Assembly (NCBI RefSeq): GCF_000696225.1
Contig: NZ_BAWN01000009.1
Span: 1 to 64,000 of the forward strand
Reading direction: 5' to 3'
DNA length: 64,000 bases
From: Serpentinimonas barnesii
Lineage (GTDB): Bacteria > Pseudomonadota > Gammaproteobacteria > Burkholderiales > Burkholderiaceae_C
Shown piece after piece: positions 1 through 10,420 of this stretch. Both the position numbers and the translations under genes were made by a program. The notes beneath the pieces are model-generated. The model saw only the letters and a list, made by a program, of their open reading frames with translations, was not told the DNA's origin and searched no databases. Position 1 is the stretch's first letter; each line of letters opens with the position of its first letter.

Positions 1-320
1 TCCTCGATTGCGCTGCCGTTTTGGTCGCACCGCGCTCGCCTGTCGCAGGCTCTGGTTCCTCGCCTTGGCCCAGCCCGATCCCTGCCGCCTCCTCGATTGC
101 GCTGCCGTTTTGGTCGCACTGCGCCTGCCTGTCGCAGGCTCTGGTTCCTCGCCTTGGCCCAGCCCGACCCCTGCCGCGTCCTCGATTGCGCTGCCGTTTT
201 GGTCGCACCGCGCTCGCCTGTCGCAGGCTCTGGTTCCTCGCCTTGGCCCAGCCCGACCCCTGCCGCCTCCTCGATTTCGCTGCCGTTCCGGTCTTGCTGC
301 GCTCCGCTCGCCTGTTGCAA
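1..320. repeat. 89-bp tandem repeat, 3 near-identical copies plus a degenerate fourth
   Basis: Units begin at 1, 90, 179 and 268, an exact 89-bp period. Units 1-3 differ at only a few bases; the fourth is recognisable for about 50 bases and then decays just before the end of holB. Each unit contains the short palindrome GCCTG-TCG-CAGGC, able to form a small hairpin. Because 89 is not a multiple of 3, the repeat is read in a different frame in every unit, which argues against coding. All three forward frames stay open only because the repeat is GC-rich. The array runs off the left edge, so the true copy number is unknown. Confidence 0.9.
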
Positions 321-324
321 GCTG

Positions 325-1341
325 CTATTGCCCTGCCCGGCCTGCGCCGCTGCCTAAGGCCTGGCGCGCGCGCAGCGCCCACGCCTCTTGCAGCAAGGCG
401 GCCTGGAAGGGGTGTTCGAGTGTGCGCGCCGCTTGCTGCAGGTCGCGCTGCCAGGCGCTGAGCGCGGCCAGGGGCGGGGTGGGTGGCAGGTCGGGGGCGG
501 CAAAAAAGCGTGGCTCGGCGGCCACGGCAGCGGCCATGAGGTCGTGGCAGAGTTGTTGCAGCAGCTCCATTTGCAGCGCCAGCGGCCACTCGCGCAAAGG
601 GGCAAAGTCGCCTGCCGCTATCCGCTTGGGCAGGCTGGCCCAGAGGGCGGCATCGAGGCCGCGTGCCAGCCACTGGCGCGCGGCTTCGGGGCGGCCACCG
701 CTGGCGCGCCAGGCGGCCTGCAACTGCGGCAGGGGGGTGCCAGGGGCTGCGGTTTGCGCCAGCCACGGCAGCGCTTCGGCCTCGCTGGGCCAGGCCATTT
801 GCTGCGTCAGGCAGCGGCTGCGGATGGTGGCGGGCAGGGTGTGCGCGGCTTCGGTGCTAAGGATGAAGCGCAGCGCCGCTGGCGGCTCTTCCAGCGTTTT
901 GAGCAGCGCGTTGGCCGATTCGGCGTTGAGCCGGTTGGCGGGGTGGATGAGCACCACTTTGGTGGCCGCGCGCGAGGCGGTGATCTGGCTGAAGGCCAGC
1001 GCGGCGCGCACTGGATCAACGCGGATGAACTGGCTCGGCTTGGCTTCTTTCTTGTCGATCTTGTCCTGGGTTTTGGGGTCTAGCGGCCAGCCGAGCTCAA
1101 TCGCCAGCAGCTCGGGCATGAGCACGAACAAATCCGGGTGCGTGCGCACCCCGATGGCGTGGCAACTGCTGCACACCCCGCAAGCCCCTTGCTCGCCGGG
1201 GCGCTCGCACAGCCACGCTTGCGCCAGCGCCAGCGCCAGCTCGTACTGCCCCAAGCCGGGCGGGCCAGCCAGCAGCAGGGCGTGGCTGCGCTGCTGGCGC
1301 AAGCTGGCCAACTGGCGCTGCAACCAGGGCGCCAAACTCAT
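325..1341 (-). CDS. holB: DNA polymerase III delta-prime subunit
   Basis: Clamp-loader subunit that helps place the beta clamp on DNA during replication. The protein (338 aa from ATG at 1341) opens with an AAA+ fold: a P-loop-like AGPPGLGQ in which the usual Lys is Gln, as expected for the non-hydrolysing delta-prime. A zinc-type cysteine cluster follows ([17 protein letters not shown]), then [11 protein letters not shown] and the SRC motif in TIRSRC. The start at 1341 shares ATGA with the tmk stop (1338-1341), so the two are translationally coupled. The same frame stays open upstream inside tmk, but conservation begins at [11 protein letters not shown]. It is the last gene of the mltG-tmk-holB operon and ends at the 89-bp repeat. 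Confidence 0.93.
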   Translation of the reverse strand: MSLAPWLQRQLASLRQQRSHALLLAGPPGLGQYELALALAQAWLCERPGEQGACGVCSSCHAIGVRTHPDLFVLMPELLAIELGWPLDPKTQDKIDKKEAKPSQFIRVDPVRAALAFSQITASRAATKVVLIHPANRLNAESANALLKTLEEPPAALRFILSTEAAHTLPATIRSRCLTQQMAWPSEAEALPWLAQTAAPGTPLPQLQAAWRASGGRPEAARQWLARGLDAALWASLPKRIAAGDFAPLREWPLALQMELLQQLCHDLMAAAVAAEPRFFAAPDLPPTPPLAALSAWQRDLQQAARTLEHPFQAALLQEAWALRARQALGSGAGRAGQ

Positions 1342-2069
1342 GCCGCTGGCCCCAGCAGGCCGCGCCGCTGGCACGCTGCGCGCACCTGCTGCCACACCAG
1401 CTCCAGCGGCAAGCTGGCGTCGATGCGCTCGAAGCGCTGCGGGTTTTGGGCGCAGCGCGCGGCGTAGCCGGCCGCGACGCGCTCAAAAAATGCCTGCGGC
1501 TCGGCCTCGAACTTGTCGGGTGCGCGCACGCCGGCCAAGCGGGCGGCGGCGGTGGCTGGGGGCAGGTCGAACCAGAGCGTGAGGTCGGGTTGGCGCAGGC
1601 CGGGGGTGGATGCACCTGCGCTCGGGCCAGCAAGCTCGGCCCAGTTGGCGTGGGTGGCTGGGCGGGCCTGCACCCACTGCTCCAGCGTCTGCAAAATTTG
1701 CAAATCGAAGCTGCGCCCATGGCCCTGGTAGGCAAAGGTGGCGTCGGTAAAGCGGTCGCACAGCAGCACCTGGCCCTGGGCCAGCGCCGGCTCGATGACC
1801 GTGAGCAGGTGCTCGCGCCGGGCCGCAAACAGCAGCAGCGCCTCAGTCAGCGCATCCATGGGCTGGGCCAGCAACAGGGCGCGCAGTTGCTCGGCCAAGG
1901 GCGTGCCGCCGGGCTCGCGCGTGAGCGTAACCGAGCGGCCGTGGGCGCGCAGGGCCTGGGCCAAGGGTTCGATGTGCGAGGACTTGCCGGCCCCGTCTAT
2001 GCCTTCGAACGTAACAAAGCAGCCGCTGCGGGCGGGCGGCTGCGGGGGGGCTGCGTCGGGGGGCATCAT
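1338..2069 (-). CDS. tmk: Thymidylate kinase
   Basis: Phosphorylates dTMP to dTDP in dTTP synthesis. The 243-aa protein has the Walker A motif [11 protein letters not shown] near residues 20-30, the substrate segment [14 protein letters not shown], and the [16 protein letters not shown] stretch typical of the family. It carries a short Pro-rich N-terminal extension ([14 protein letters not shown]). Its ATG overlaps the mltG stop (ATGA, 2066-2069) and its stop overlaps the holB start. The mltG-tmk-holB order is common in proteobacteria and supports all three calls. Confidence 0.95.
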   Translation of the reverse strand: MMPPDAAPPQPPARSGCFVTFEGIDGAGKSSHIEPLAQALRAHGRSVTLTREPGGTPLAEQLRALLLAQPMDALTEALLLFAARREHLLTVIEPALAQGQVLLCDRFTDATFAYQGHGRSFDLQILQTLEQWVQARPATHANWAELAGPSAGASTPGLRQPDLTLWFDLPPATAAARLAGVRAPDKFEAEPQAFFERVAAGYAARCAQNPQRFERIDASLPLELVWQQVRAACQRRGLLGPAA

Positions 2070-3073
2070 TGGTTCAGGATGTAGCGCCGGATTGCCACGT
2101 TGTGCTCGGCGTAGGTGCGGCTAAAGGCGCTGGAGCCGTCGCCCCGGGCCACGAAGTACATGGCCTGGGTATCGGCCGGTTGCACCGCGGCCAGCAGGGA
2201 GGCCATGCCGGGCATGGCAATCGGCGTGGGCGGCAAGCCGGCGCGGGTGTAGGTGTTCCAGGGTGTGTCGGTTTCCAGGTGGATGCGGCGCAAGCGCTCA
2301 TCGAAGCGGGGGCCCAGGCCATAGACCACGGTCGGGTCGGCCTGCAAGCGCATACCGATGCGCAGCCGGTTATTGAACACGCCCGAAACCATGGGGCGGT
2401 CGCTGGCCAAGCCGGTTTCGCGCTCGATGATGCTGGCTAGGATCAGCGCTTCGTCGGGGTTGCGCAGCGGCAGATTGGGCTGGCGCTGCGCCCAGGCCTG
2501 GGCCAGTTGCCGCTCCATGGCCTGCGCGGCTTGGCGCAGCAGCGCCGAGGCATAGCCGTTTTTGGGGTAGCTGTAGGTGTCGGGGAAAAACCGCCCTTCG
2601 GGGTGCGCGTGTGGCAGGCCCAAGGCCCGCATCAGAGCAGCCGGATCGTCTCCAGCAGGCAGGTCGAAACGCAAATACTCGGCCTGGCGCAGCGCCTGCA
2701 GCACCTGGTGGTAAGTCCAGCCTTCGAGCAAGGTGATGCGGCGCAGCGCCTGCTCGCCCTCGACCAGCTTGCGCAGCAACGCACGCGGGCTGGTCTGGGC
2801 GTCGATCTCGTAGGTGCCGGCCTGCAGGCGGTGCGCCTGACCAGAGGCGCGAAACCACAAAAACAGCAGCTCGGGCGAGGTTTGCACCCCGCTTTGCACC
2901 AGCAGCCGCGCCACCCCGCGCGCCGAGGTGCCGGGCTCGATCACCAGATCGACCACCCCCTGCGCTTGCGGCTCCAAGGGCAGCGGCCGCTGCAGCCACC
3001 AAGCAGCCAGCGCGGCCAACAACACGGCACTGGCCAGCACGGCCAGCAGCAACCATTTCAAGGTTCGGAACAC
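2066..3073 (-). CDS. mltG: Endolytic murein transglycosylase MltG
   Basis: Inner-membrane lytic transglycosylase thought to cut nascent glycan strands and so end peptidoglycan chains. One N-terminal membrane segment ([19 protein letters not shown]) precedes the YceG domain; the catalytic Glu lies in [14 protein letters not shown], followed by VFNNRL and the DPTVVYGLG and [15 protein letters not shown] motifs. I chose the GTG at 3073 (VFRTLKWLL): a GAGGTG ribosome site lies 7 bases upstream and the resulting 335 aa is close to the E. coli length. An in-frame ATG at 3109 has no such site. First gene of the mltG-tmk-holB operon and divergent from ygfZ. Confidence 0.9.
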   Translation of the reverse strand: MFRTLKWLLLAVLASAVLLAALAAWWLQRPLPLEPQAQGVVDLVIEPGTSARGVARLLVQSGVQTSPELLFLWFRASGQAHRLQAGTYEIDAQTSPRALLRKLVEGEQALRRITLLEGWTYHQVLQALRQAEYLRFDLPAGDDPAALMRALGLPHAHPEGRFFPDTYSYPKNGYASALLRQAAQAMERQLAQAWAQRQPNLPLRNPDEALILASIIERETGLASDRPMVSGVFNNRLRIGMRLQADPTVVYGLGPRFDERLRRIHLETDTPWNTYTRAGLPPTPIAMPGMASLLAAVQPADTQAMYFVARGDGSSAFSRTYAEHNVAIRRYILNQ

Positions 3074-3181
3074 GGATTTGCACCTCTGGGACAATCGAGG
3101 CCCGATCATAAGTGAGGCACACGCTGGCTGTTCCGCTCCCGCCTCCCCCATTCACCCCTGCGCCCCCCCGTTGTCTGCACT

Positions 3182-4261
3182 ATGAACCCCAATCCCCTGC
3201 CCCACCAGGCCCAACCATCCCCTGCCTGCCCCACTGGCCCCGCCACAGCGGCAAACACCGCTGCAGATGCAGCCCATGACGCTGGCACAACGGCGGCCGC
3301 GAACCTCGACCCCACCAGCGGCTGGAGCGGCCTAGCCCCCCTGCCCGCCTGGGGCTTGATTGCCGCCGAGGGGCCGGATGCGGCAAGCTTTTTGCACAAC
3401 CAGTTAAGCAACGACTTTGCCCTGCTGGGCCAGGCCGAAGCGCGGCTGGCGGCGCTGTGCAACGCCAAGGGGCGCATGCTGGCCTCGTTCATCGGCTTCA
3501 AACGCGGCCCGGAGCAGGTGCTGCTGCTGTGCGCGCGCGACCTGCTGCCGCAGACCCTGCAACACCTGCAGCGCTTCGTGCTGCGCGCCAAAGTGCGACT
3601 GAGCGACGCCTCGCAGCGCTTTGCCCTCTGGGGTGCAGTGGGCGCGGCGGTGCCCGAGGCATTGCCCGCGCCCCCTTGGAGCAAGCTCGACGCCGGGGCG
3701 CAAGCCTGGGTGCGGCTGCCATCCGCGGTGGGCTTGGGTCGGGCTGTGTTGTGCGAAGAAACGGCCACTGCTGCGCCGGCTGATGCGCCAACTGCCGCTG
3801 CCCACGCCGCCCCCCTACCCCCAGCGCACTGGGACTGGCTGCAGGTGCGCAGCGCCGTGGTGCTGCTGAGCCAGCCGCTGATCGAGCAACTGGTGCCGCA
3901 GATGCTCAATTACGAATCGGTGGGGGGGGTCAACTTCAAAAAGGGTTGCTATCCGGGGCAAGAGGTGGTGGCGCGCAGCCAGTTTCGCGGCACCTTGAAG
4001 CGGCGCACCTATCTGGCGCATGGCACCGCTGCCGCCACCCATGCCACCCTGCAGGCCGGGCAGCCCGTGTTTCACCCCGGCGACGCCGAACAGCCCTGCG
4101 GCGTGGTGGTGCAAGCGGCCGCGCACCCAGTCGGCGGGTTCGATGCCCTGCTGAGCCTGCAGACCAGCGCCGCCGACGGCCAGATGCTGCACCTGGGCGC
4201 GCCCGATGGCGCCACCTTGACGCTATTGCCCTTGCCCTACGAGCTGCTGGCCGATGTGTAA
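3182..4261 (+). CDS. ygfZ: YgfZ/GcvT-domain folate-binding protein
   Basis: Tetrahydrofolate-dependent protein that supports maturation or repair of some iron-sulfur enzymes. The diagnostic KGCYPGQE motif lies near residue 254, preceded by NYESVGGVNF and followed by VVARSQFRGTLKRR. The N-terminal 50 or so residues are a low-complexity Ala/Pro/Thr stretch before the conserved GLIAAEGPDAASFLHNQLSND, so the true start could be later than the ATG chosen. It is divergent from mltG and followed 11 bp later by the NRDE gene. Confidence 0.9.
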   Translation: MNPNPLPHQAQPSPACPTGPATAANTAADAAHDAGTTAAANLDPTSGWSGLAPLPAWGLIAAEGPDAASFLHNQLSNDFALLGQAEARLAALCNAKGRMLASFIGFKRGPEQVLLLCARDLLPQTLQHLQRFVLRAKVRLSDASQRFALWGAVGAAVPEALPAPPWSKLDAGAQAWVRLPSAVGLGRAVLCEETATAAPADAPTAAAHAAPLPPAHWDWLQVRSAVVLLSQPLIEQLVPQMLNYESVGGVNFKKGCYPGQEVVARSQFRGTLKRRTYLAHGTAAATHATLQAGQPVFHPGDAEQPCGVVVQAAAHPVGGFDALLSLQTSAADGQMLHLGAPDGATLTLLPLPYELLADV

Positions 4262-4272
4262 CTGCGCCTGAA

Positions 4273-5172
4273 ATGTGCCTGATCGCCTTCGCCATCGGCC
4301 AGCGCACCGATTGCCCGCTGCTGCTGGCGGCCAACCGCGACGAGTTCTGGGCGCGCCCCACCCTGCCGCTGGCCGCCTGGCCGCTGGAAAACGGCCTCAC
4401 CGTGTACGCCGGACGCGATCTGCTCGCGGGCGGCACCTGGCTGGGTTTTTCAGCCGCCGGCCGGGTCGCGATGCTCACCAACGTGCGCGACGGCCAGCCC
4501 GAGCGCGCGGCGCGCAGCCGTGGCGAGCTGGTGACGCGCTGGCTGGCCGGCCCCGCTGCGGCCCCGGATGTGCCAGCCCTGCTGCAGCAGACCGACCCCA
4601 GCGCCTACGGCGGCTTCAACCTGGTGCTGGGCGACTGCCTCAGCGGCCACTGGTGCTGGCTCTCGAACCGGTCGCGCAGCGCAGAGCGCGATGGGCCCGG
4701 CGCAGACAGCCCCATCGCCCGCTTGCGGCCCCATGACTTGCCTCCCGGCTGGTGCGGTGCGGCGCTGGCGCCTGGGGTGTATGGCCTGTCCAACGCCGCC
4801 CTCGACAGCCCGTGGCCCAAGGTGCGGCAGCTCAAGGCCGCCGTTGCCGCTGCGCTGCAAGACACGCTGCACGGTGAGCGCTGGCAGGACCCGCTGCTGC
4901 AGGCCCTGCTCGATCGCCGCCCGGCCCCCGAGGCGCAACTGCCCGCCACCGGGGTGCCGCTGGCGCAAGAAAAGCTGCTCTCCAGCCCCTTTGTGGAGAT
5001 GCCGCAACACGGCTACGGCACCCGCAGCAGCCTGATCGCGCGCTGGCTGCGCCCCTCGGCGGCCAGCAGCCAGCTCGAACTGCAGGAGTGGACGCACCCG
5101 CCCGTGCCGCCGAACCAAAGCACTTACAACCGCCTTTGCATCTCGATGTGGGCAATGCCCACTTCGTCGTAG
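4273..5172 (+). CDS. NRDE (TANGO2-like) family protein
   Basis: 299 aa starting MCLIAF, with Cys at position 2 and the NRDE motif (AANRDEFWARPT) about 20 residues in. Both are hallmarks of the NRDE/TANGO2 family, whose Cys2 is proposed to act as an N-terminal nucleophile. Further family features are GGTWLGFSAAGRVAMLTN, YGGFNLVLGD and GVYGLSN. The frame is open far upstream inside ygfZ, but homology begins at this Met. The biochemical role is not settled; in eukaryotes TANGO2 has been linked to haem or lipid handling. Its last 49 bp overlap the 3' end of the convergent thioesterase-GNAT gene. Confidence 0.85.
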   Translation: MCLIAFAIGQRTDCPLLLAANRDEFWARPTLPLAAWPLENGLTVYAGRDLLAGGTWLGFSAAGRVAMLTNVRDGQPERAARSRGELVTRWLAGPAAAPDVPALLQQTDPSAYGGFNLVLGDCLSGHWCWLSNRSRSAERDGPGADSPIARLRPHDLPPGWCGAALAPGVYGLSNAALDSPWPKVRQLKAAVAAALQDTLHGERWQDPLLQALLDRRPAPEAQLPATGVPLAQEKLLSSPFVEMPQHGYGTRSSLIARWLRPSAASSQLELQEWTHPPVPPNQSTYNRLCISMWAMPTSS

Positions 5173-5981
5173 GGCTGGCCCACAGTCTCAAAACCCAAAC
5201 GCCGGTAAAAGCCTTGGGCGCTGCGTTGCGCGCTCAGGCGCAGGCAGTGGTCGCCACGGGCTTGCGCCGCCTGCGTGAGCGCGCTCACCAAGTTGCGGCC
5301 CACGCCGGTGCCGCGCAGCACCCGGTGCACCGCCATGCGCCCGAGCTTGGCCACACCGGCTTGGGCGGGCAGCAGCCGCGCCGTGGCCACCGGCTGGCCC
5401 AGGCGGTTGTAGGCCACCACGTGCAGGCAGTCGGCATCGGCGGCGTCCCATTCGTCCTCGCGCGCAATGCCCTGCTCTTCGACGAACACCGCCGTGCGCA
5501 CGCGCTGCGCGTCCGGCCCCAGTTCGGCCCAGCCGCCCGTGCGCAGCTCCAGCACCGGCTGACCAGCCTCAAAGCCTTCGATGAGCGCTCGCAAGGCCTG
5601 CGGCAAAGGGCGTGGGCGCTGCGTGGCCGGATCGGCAAACACGTACACCAGCTCGCCCACGGCCAAGGGCTGCTCGGCGCGCAAGACGGCCGCGCGCAGC
5701 GTCATCGAGCTGTTGCCCAGCCGCTGGCAGGCCAGCGCCACGTCGAGCTGGTCGTCCATGCGCGCCGAGGCATTGAACTCGAGCGTGGTTTTTTTCAGGT
5801 AGAGCTCGCCACCGAGCTGCGCCATTGCGTCCTCGTAGGGCAGGCCGAGGGTGCGCCAGTACTCGGACACGCCCAAGTCGAAATACGCCAGATAGTGCGC
5901 GTTGAAGACGATTTTTTGCATATCGACTTCGGACCAGCGCACCCGCAATCGGTGCGAAAAACGAAAATCTTGAGGCTTCAT
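5124..5981 (-). CDS. Thioesterase (4HBT/YbgC-like) fused to GNAT acetyltransferase
   Basis: 285 aa with two enzyme domains. Residues 1-135 are a hotdog acyl-CoA thioesterase of the YbgC/FadM type (LRVRWSEVDMQKIVFNAHYLAYFD, then ELYLKKTTLEFNASARMDD). Residues 145-285 are a GNAT N-acetyltransferase of the ElaA sort (AVFVEEQGIAREDEWDAAD, LGRMAVHRVLRGTGVGRNL as the acetyl-CoA loop, GFYRRLGFETVG). The frame is continuous with no sign of error. Substrates of both halves are unknown. The frame is open further upstream, but the ATG at 5981 starts the hotdog domain. Its 3' end overlaps the NRDE gene by 49 bp. Confidence 0.85.
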   Translation of the reverse strand: MKPQDFRFSHRLRVRWSEVDMQKIVFNAHYLAYFDLGVSEYWRTLGLPYEDAMAQLGGELYLKKTTLEFNASARMDDQLDVALACQRLGNSSMTLRAAVLRAEQPLAVGELVYVFADPATQRPRPLPQALRALIEGFEAGQPVLELRTGGWAELGPDAQRVRTAVFVEEQGIAREDEWDAADADCLHVVAYNRLGQPVATARLLPAQAGVAKLGRMAVHRVLRGTGVGRNLVSALTQAAQARGDHCLRLSAQRSAQGFYRRLGFETVGQPYDEVGIAHIEMQRRL

Positions 5982-6166
5982 GAGTGAATGCGGCCTTGGG
6001 TGGTGAAGCCGCCCATTATGTGGCTGCACCCGGTTGCAGACCTGTCGCCTGCGCGCAATGCGGGATTTTTCGTGGCATTCGGTAAAAATCAGAGGCATTG
6101 CCCAGCGCGCGGACAGGCAGCAGCCAAAGTTGGCGCAAGGCCCGTGGTGGTTATGCGCAAGCCTCC

Positions 6167-9100
6167 CTAGCCCACCCAACGCCGCGCATTGCGCCAGATG
6201 CGCAACCACGGGCTGGGGCCTTCGAGCGCGCCGCTGTGGCGCGGGTCGGTCCAACTGAGTTGCAGGTTGCGAAACACGCGCTCGGGGTGTGGCATGAGCG
6301 CGGTGAAGCGCCCGCAGGCGGTGGTCACGCCGGTGAGGCCGCCCGGGCTGCCGTTGGGGTTGTGGGGGTAGGCCTCGGTGGCCGCACCATGGTGGTTGAC
6401 AAAGCGCAGCGCCGCAATGGCCTGCTCGGCGTTGCCGCGCTGGCTGAAGTTGGCATAGCCCTCGCCGTGCGCCACCGCAATGGGCAGGCGGCTGCCGGCC
6501 ATGCCTTGGAAAAACAGGCTGGGGCTGGCTTGCACCTCGACCATCGAGAGCCGGGCCTCGAAGCGCTCCGACTGGTTGCTGGTGAAGCGCGGCCAGGCTT
6601 GCGCACCGGGGATGAGATCGGCCAGTTCGGCAAACATCTGGCAGCCGTTGCACACGCCTAGGCCAAAGGTGTCGGGGCGGCCAAAGAAGGCGCTGAACTG
6701 CTCGGCCAGCGCCGGGTTGAATGTGATGGAACGCGCCCAGCCTATGCCGGCCCCGAGCGTGTCGCCGTAGCTGAAGCCGCCGCAGGCCACCAAGCCTTTG
6801 AAATCTTGCAAGCGCGCGCGGCCGCTTTGCAGATCGCTCATGTGCACATCGTGCGCCTCGAAGCCGGCCAGGTGGAAGGCGTAGGCCATTTCAAGCTGCG
6901 AGTTCACGCCCTGCTCGCGCAAAATGGCCACCTTGGGCCGCGCCAGGTTGAGGTAGGGGGCGGCCACATCGTCGGCGGGGTCGAAAGTAAGCGCCAGGTG
7001 CAGACCGGGGTCGCCCGGCTGGCCGAGGGCGGCGTGTTCGGCGTCGGCGCAGAGCGGGTTGTCGCGCAGGCGGCAGATTTTCCAGCTCACGCTGTCCCAG
7101 ACTTGTTGCAGGTCTTGCAGGCTGGAGTCGAACACCTTGCGCGCGTCGCGCCAGATTTGCAAGCGCTGCTCAGGGGCTGCATCGCTTGCGTTGGCGCTGG
7201 CGGCACTGGGCCAAGCCGGGCTTTGCACCTTGCCAACGAAGTGGCTGTGCGCGCCCAAGCCGTATGCGCGCAGCACCTGCATCACCTGGCTGCGCTCGGC
7301 GCTGCGCACTTGCAGCAGCACGCCGAGTTCTTCGTTGAACAGCGCGCGCAGGCTGCGCTCTTCGCGCCGCGCCGCCACCTGGGCGGCCCAGTTTTTGCTG
7401 TCGCCCGCGTCCATGCGGCTGTCGCTCACGCCGTCGCCCTCAACCAGCAGGGCGTCGAGGTTGAGGGCCACGCCCACCTGGCCGGCAAAGGCCATTTCGG
7501 CCACCGCCGCCAGCAGGCCGCCGTCGCTGCGGTCGTGGTAGGCCAGCAGCAGGCCTTGGGCGCGCAGGGCGTTGACGGCCTGCACCAGGTTGATCAGGTC
7601 TTGCGCCTGGTCGAGGTCGGGCACGGCGTCGCCGCTCTGCTCCAGGCACTGCGCCAGAATCGAGCCGCCTAGGCGCATCTGCCCTTTGCCGAGGTCGATC
7701 AGCAGCAAGGCGGTGTCGGGTTCTTGGGTTTGCAGTTGCGGTGTCAGGGTGCCGCGCACATCGGCTAGGGTGGCAAAGGCGCTCACCACCAGGCTCACGG
7801 GCGATGTCACCTTGAGGGTTTGGCCCTCGGCGCGCCACTGGGTGCGCATGGAGAGGCTGTCTTTGCCCACCGGAATGCTCACGCCCAGCGCCGGGCACAG
7901 CTCCAGCCCCACGGCGCGCACGCTGGCATACAGGTCGGCGTCTTCGCCCGCTTCGCCGCAAGCGGCCATCCAGTTGGCCGAGAGCTTGACGCGCCCGAGC
8001 TCGATCGGGGCCGCCAGCAGGTTGGTGATGGCTTCGGCCACCGCCATGCGCGCCGCCGCCGGGGCGTCGAGCGCAGCCAGCGGGCTGCGTTCGCCCATGC
8101 TCATGGCCTCACCGGCCACGCCGGCAAAGTCGGCCAAGGTGACGGCGCAGTCGGCCACCGGCACCTGCCACGGGCCCACCATCTGGTCGCGGTGCGTGAG
8201 GCCGCCCACGCTGCGGTCGCCGATGGTGATGAGGAAGCGTTTGGAGGCCACCGTGGGGTGGCTGAGCACACCGATCGCGCTGGCTTGCAGTTGCACCTCG
8301 GTGAGGTCGAGCCCGGTGCGCGGGCGCGGCACGGTCTGCACATCGCGCCGCATTTTGGGCGGCTTGCCGAGCAGCACGTCCAATGGCATCTGGACTGGTG
8401 GTGGTGCCCCCACGCTTGCGCCTAGCGGCGCTGCGCTGCCCCCCGTTCCGCCATCACTGACGACCAGATCGCGCGCCTCGGTCGCCACGCCCACCACGGC
8501 AAAGGGGCAGCGCTCGCGTTCGCAAAAAGCTTGGAACTGCGCCAGCGACTCGGGGGCGATGGCCAGCACGTAGCGCTCTTGGCTTTCGTTGCACCAGATT
8601 TCTTTGGGCGACAAACCGCTTTCTTCCAGCGGCACGGCGCGCAGATCGAAGCGCGCACCGCGCCCGGCGTCGTTGACCAGCTCGGGGAAGGCGTTGGAAA
8701 GGCCGCCCGCGCCCACGTCGTGTATGAACAGAATCGGGTTGTGTGCGCCCAGCGCGGTGCAGTGGTTGATCACCTCCTGCGCGCGGCGCTCCAGTTCCGG
8801 GTTGCCGCGCTGCACCGAGTCGAAATCGAGCTCGGCGGCGTTGCTGCCGCTGGCCAGGGAACTGGCGGCGCCGCCACCCATGCCGATGCGCATCCCGGGG
8901 CCGCCCAGTTGGATCAAGAGCGAGCCGGGCGCAAACTGCACCTTGTGTGTGAGCGCGGCGTCGATCTGGCCGATGCCACCGGCAATCATGATCGGCTTGT
9001 GGTAGCCGCGCCGCACCCCGCCCACCACCTGCTCGTATTCGCGAAAGTAACCCAGCAGATTGGGGCGGCCGAATTCGTTGTTAAAGGCGGCCCCGCCCAG

Positions 9101-10249
9101 CGGGCCTTCGATCATGATTTGCAAGGGGCTGGCGATGTGCTCGGGCTTGCCCTCGGGCAGGTCGGCCCAACCGCCCCAGAGCTTGGAGACGCTAAAGCCG
9201 GTCAGGCCCGCCTTGGGCTTGGCCCCGCGCCCGGTGGCGCCCTCGTCGCGGATTTCGCCGCCGGCGCCGGTGGCGGCCCCGGCAAAGGGCGAGATGGCGG
9301 TGGGGTGGTTGTGCGTTTCCACCTTCATCAAAATGTGCTGCTCGGCAGCCTCGGTGGCATAGACCGGCACCGCATCGGGCTGCGCCATGCGCGCCACGAA
9401 GCGCTCCAACTGGTGCCCTTGCATCACGGCGGCGTTGTCGGAATAGGCCACGATGGTGTGCTGCGGGTGGCTGCGGTGGGTGTGGCGGATCATGCCAAAC
9501 AGGCTGTGCGGCTGCGCCTGGCCGTCGATCACAAATTCGGCATTGAAAATTTTGTGGCGGCAGTGCTCGCTGTTGGCCTGCGCAAACATCATCAGCTCCA
9601 CATCGCTCGGGTTGCGGCCCAGCGCTTGGAAGGCCGCCAGCAGGTAGTCGATTTCGTCTTCGGCCAGCGCCAAGCCCCAGGCCCGGTTGGCCTGCTCCAG
9701 TGCGGCGCGGCCCGCGCCGAGCAGATCGACGTGCTCCAGCGGCGCCGGGGCCAGCTCGCTGAACAATTGCTGCGCCGCCTCGCGCGTGGTCAGTGCGCTT
9801 TCGGTCATGCGGTCGTGCAGCAGCGCCGCCACTTGTTGCCACTGGGCTGGGCTCAGGCTGGCGGGGGCGCGGCCAAACAGGCCGCTGCGCAGTTGCAGGC
9901 GGTATTCGGTGCAGCGCTCGACGCGGCGCACAGCAAAACCGCAGTTGCGCGCAATGTCGGTGGCCTTGGAGGCCCAGGGCGATACGGTGCCTAGGCGCGG
10001 CGTGACCACGACCAGCACGCTGTCGCGCTCGCTGGGCTGGGCTGGGCTGGGTGGGCCGTAGCTGAGCAGCGCCTGCCAGGCCTGCCCCTGCGCCGCAGTC
10101 AGGGGCTCGTCCGTGGCCACCCAATGCAGGTAGCGCGCCGATACGCCCACGATGGCATCCGATACGGCTTGCAGGCGTGGCAGGAGTTGTTGGGCGCGAA
10201 AACGGCTGAGGGCGTCGCCGCCCTCGATCGGGGTCAGGTGTGGGGTCAC
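6167..10249 (-). CDS. purL: Phosphoribosylformylglycinamidine synthase
   Basis: Large single-chain PurL, the fourth step of purine synthesis: FGAR + Gln + ATP to FGAM. About 1360 aa from a GTG at 10249 ([23 protein letters not shown]). The N-terminal domain is followed by two AIRS-like ATP domains ([32 protein letters not shown]) and a C-terminal class-I glutamine amidotransferase with nucleophile Cys in [10 protein letters not shown] and the catalytic His in MPHPERVF. The start is uncertain: the frame stays open to 10417, but the conserved [13 protein letters not shown] near the N terminus fits the GTG. It is monocistronic by position, preceded by soxX on the same strand about 170 bp upstream. 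Confidence 0.95.
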   Translation of the reverse strand: MTPHLTPIEGGDALSRFRAQQLLPRLQAVSDAIVGVSARYLHWVATDEPLTAAQGQAWQALLSYGPPSPAQPSERDSVLVVVTPRLGTVSPWASKATDIARNCGFAVRRVERCTEYRLQLRSGLFGRAPASLSPAQWQQVAALLHDRMTESALTTREAAQQLFSELAPAPLEHVDLLGAGRAALEQANRAWGLALAEDEIDYLLAAFQALGRNPSDVELMMFAQANSEHCRHKIFNAEFVIDGQAQPHSLFGMIRHTHRSHPQHTIVAYSDNAAVMQGHQLERFVARMAQPDAVPVYATEAAEQHILMKVETHNHPTAISPFAGAATGAGGEIRDEGATGRGAKPKAGLTGFSVSKLWGGWADLPEGKPEHIASPLQIMIEGPLGGAAFNNEFGRPNLLGYFREYEQVVGGVRRGYHKPIMIAGGIGQIDAALTHKVQFAPGSLLIQLGGPGMRIGMGGGAASSLASGSNAAELDFDSVQRGNPELERRAQEVINHCTALGAHNPILFIHDVGAGGLSNAFPELVNDAGRGARFDLRAVPLEESGLSPKEIWCNESQERYVLAIAPESLAQFQAFCERERCPFAVVGVATEARDLVVSDGGTGGSAAPLGASVGAPPPVQMPLDVLLGKPPKMRRDVQTVPRPRTGLDLTEVQLQASAIGVLSHPTVASKRFLITIGDRSVGGLTHRDQMVGPWQVPVADCAVTLADFAGVAGEAMSMGERSPLAALDAPAAARMAVAEAITNLLAAPIELGRVKLSANWMAACGEAGEDADLYASVRAVGLELCPALGVSIPVGKDSLSMRTQWRAEGQTLKVTSPVSLVVSAFATLADVRGTLTPQLQTQEPDTALLLIDLGKGQMRLGGSILAQCLEQSGDAVPDLDQAQDLINLVQAVNALRAQGLLLAYHDRSDGGLLAAVAEMAFAGQVGVALNLDALLVEGDGVSDSRMDAGDSKNWAAQVAARREERSLRALFNEELGVLLQVRSAERSQVMQVLRAYGLGAHSHFVGKVQSPAWPSAASANASDAAPEQRLQIWRDARKVFDSSLQDLQQVWDSVSWKICRLRDNPLCADAEHAALGQPGDPGLHLALTFDPADDVAAPYLNLARPKVAILREQGVNSQLEMAYAFHLAGFEAHDVHMSDLQSGRARLQDFKGLVACGGFSYGDTLGAGIGWARSITFNPALAEQFSAFFGRPDTFGLGVCNGCQMFAELADLIPGAQAWPRFTSNQSERFEARLSMVEVQASPSLFFQGMAGSRLPIAVAHGEGYANFSQRGNAEQAIAALRFVNHHGAATEAYPHNPNGSPGGLTGVTTACGRFTALMPHPERVFRNLQLSWTDPRHSGALEGPSPWLRIWRNARRWVG

Positions 10250-10420
10250 GGTGTGGGCCAAAAAGAGGATGCTTGGGCTGATTTTACCGGCCCCCAGTCG
10301 TGCCGAGTCCAGACACGCGCTGCAGCCCCAAAACGGTTTCCGGCTTCCTCCAACAGCCCCGCACAGGCCGACCAAGCGCCCTTGCACCGGGTCTGTACGG
10401 GCACGAGACCCCCGCAAGGT

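Noticed and set aside
1-320. The 89-bp repeat as a CRISPR array
   Set aside because: The units are contiguous and near-identical throughout, with no short repeats separated by unique spacers and no cas genes nearby.
8-1582. A 524-codon plus-strand open frame over the tandem repeat and holB/tmk
   Set aside because: It is antisense to the clear holB and tmk genes and passes through a repeat whose period breaks any frame. The composition (Arg/Ala/Ser/Cys-rich) is that of a GC-driven shadow.
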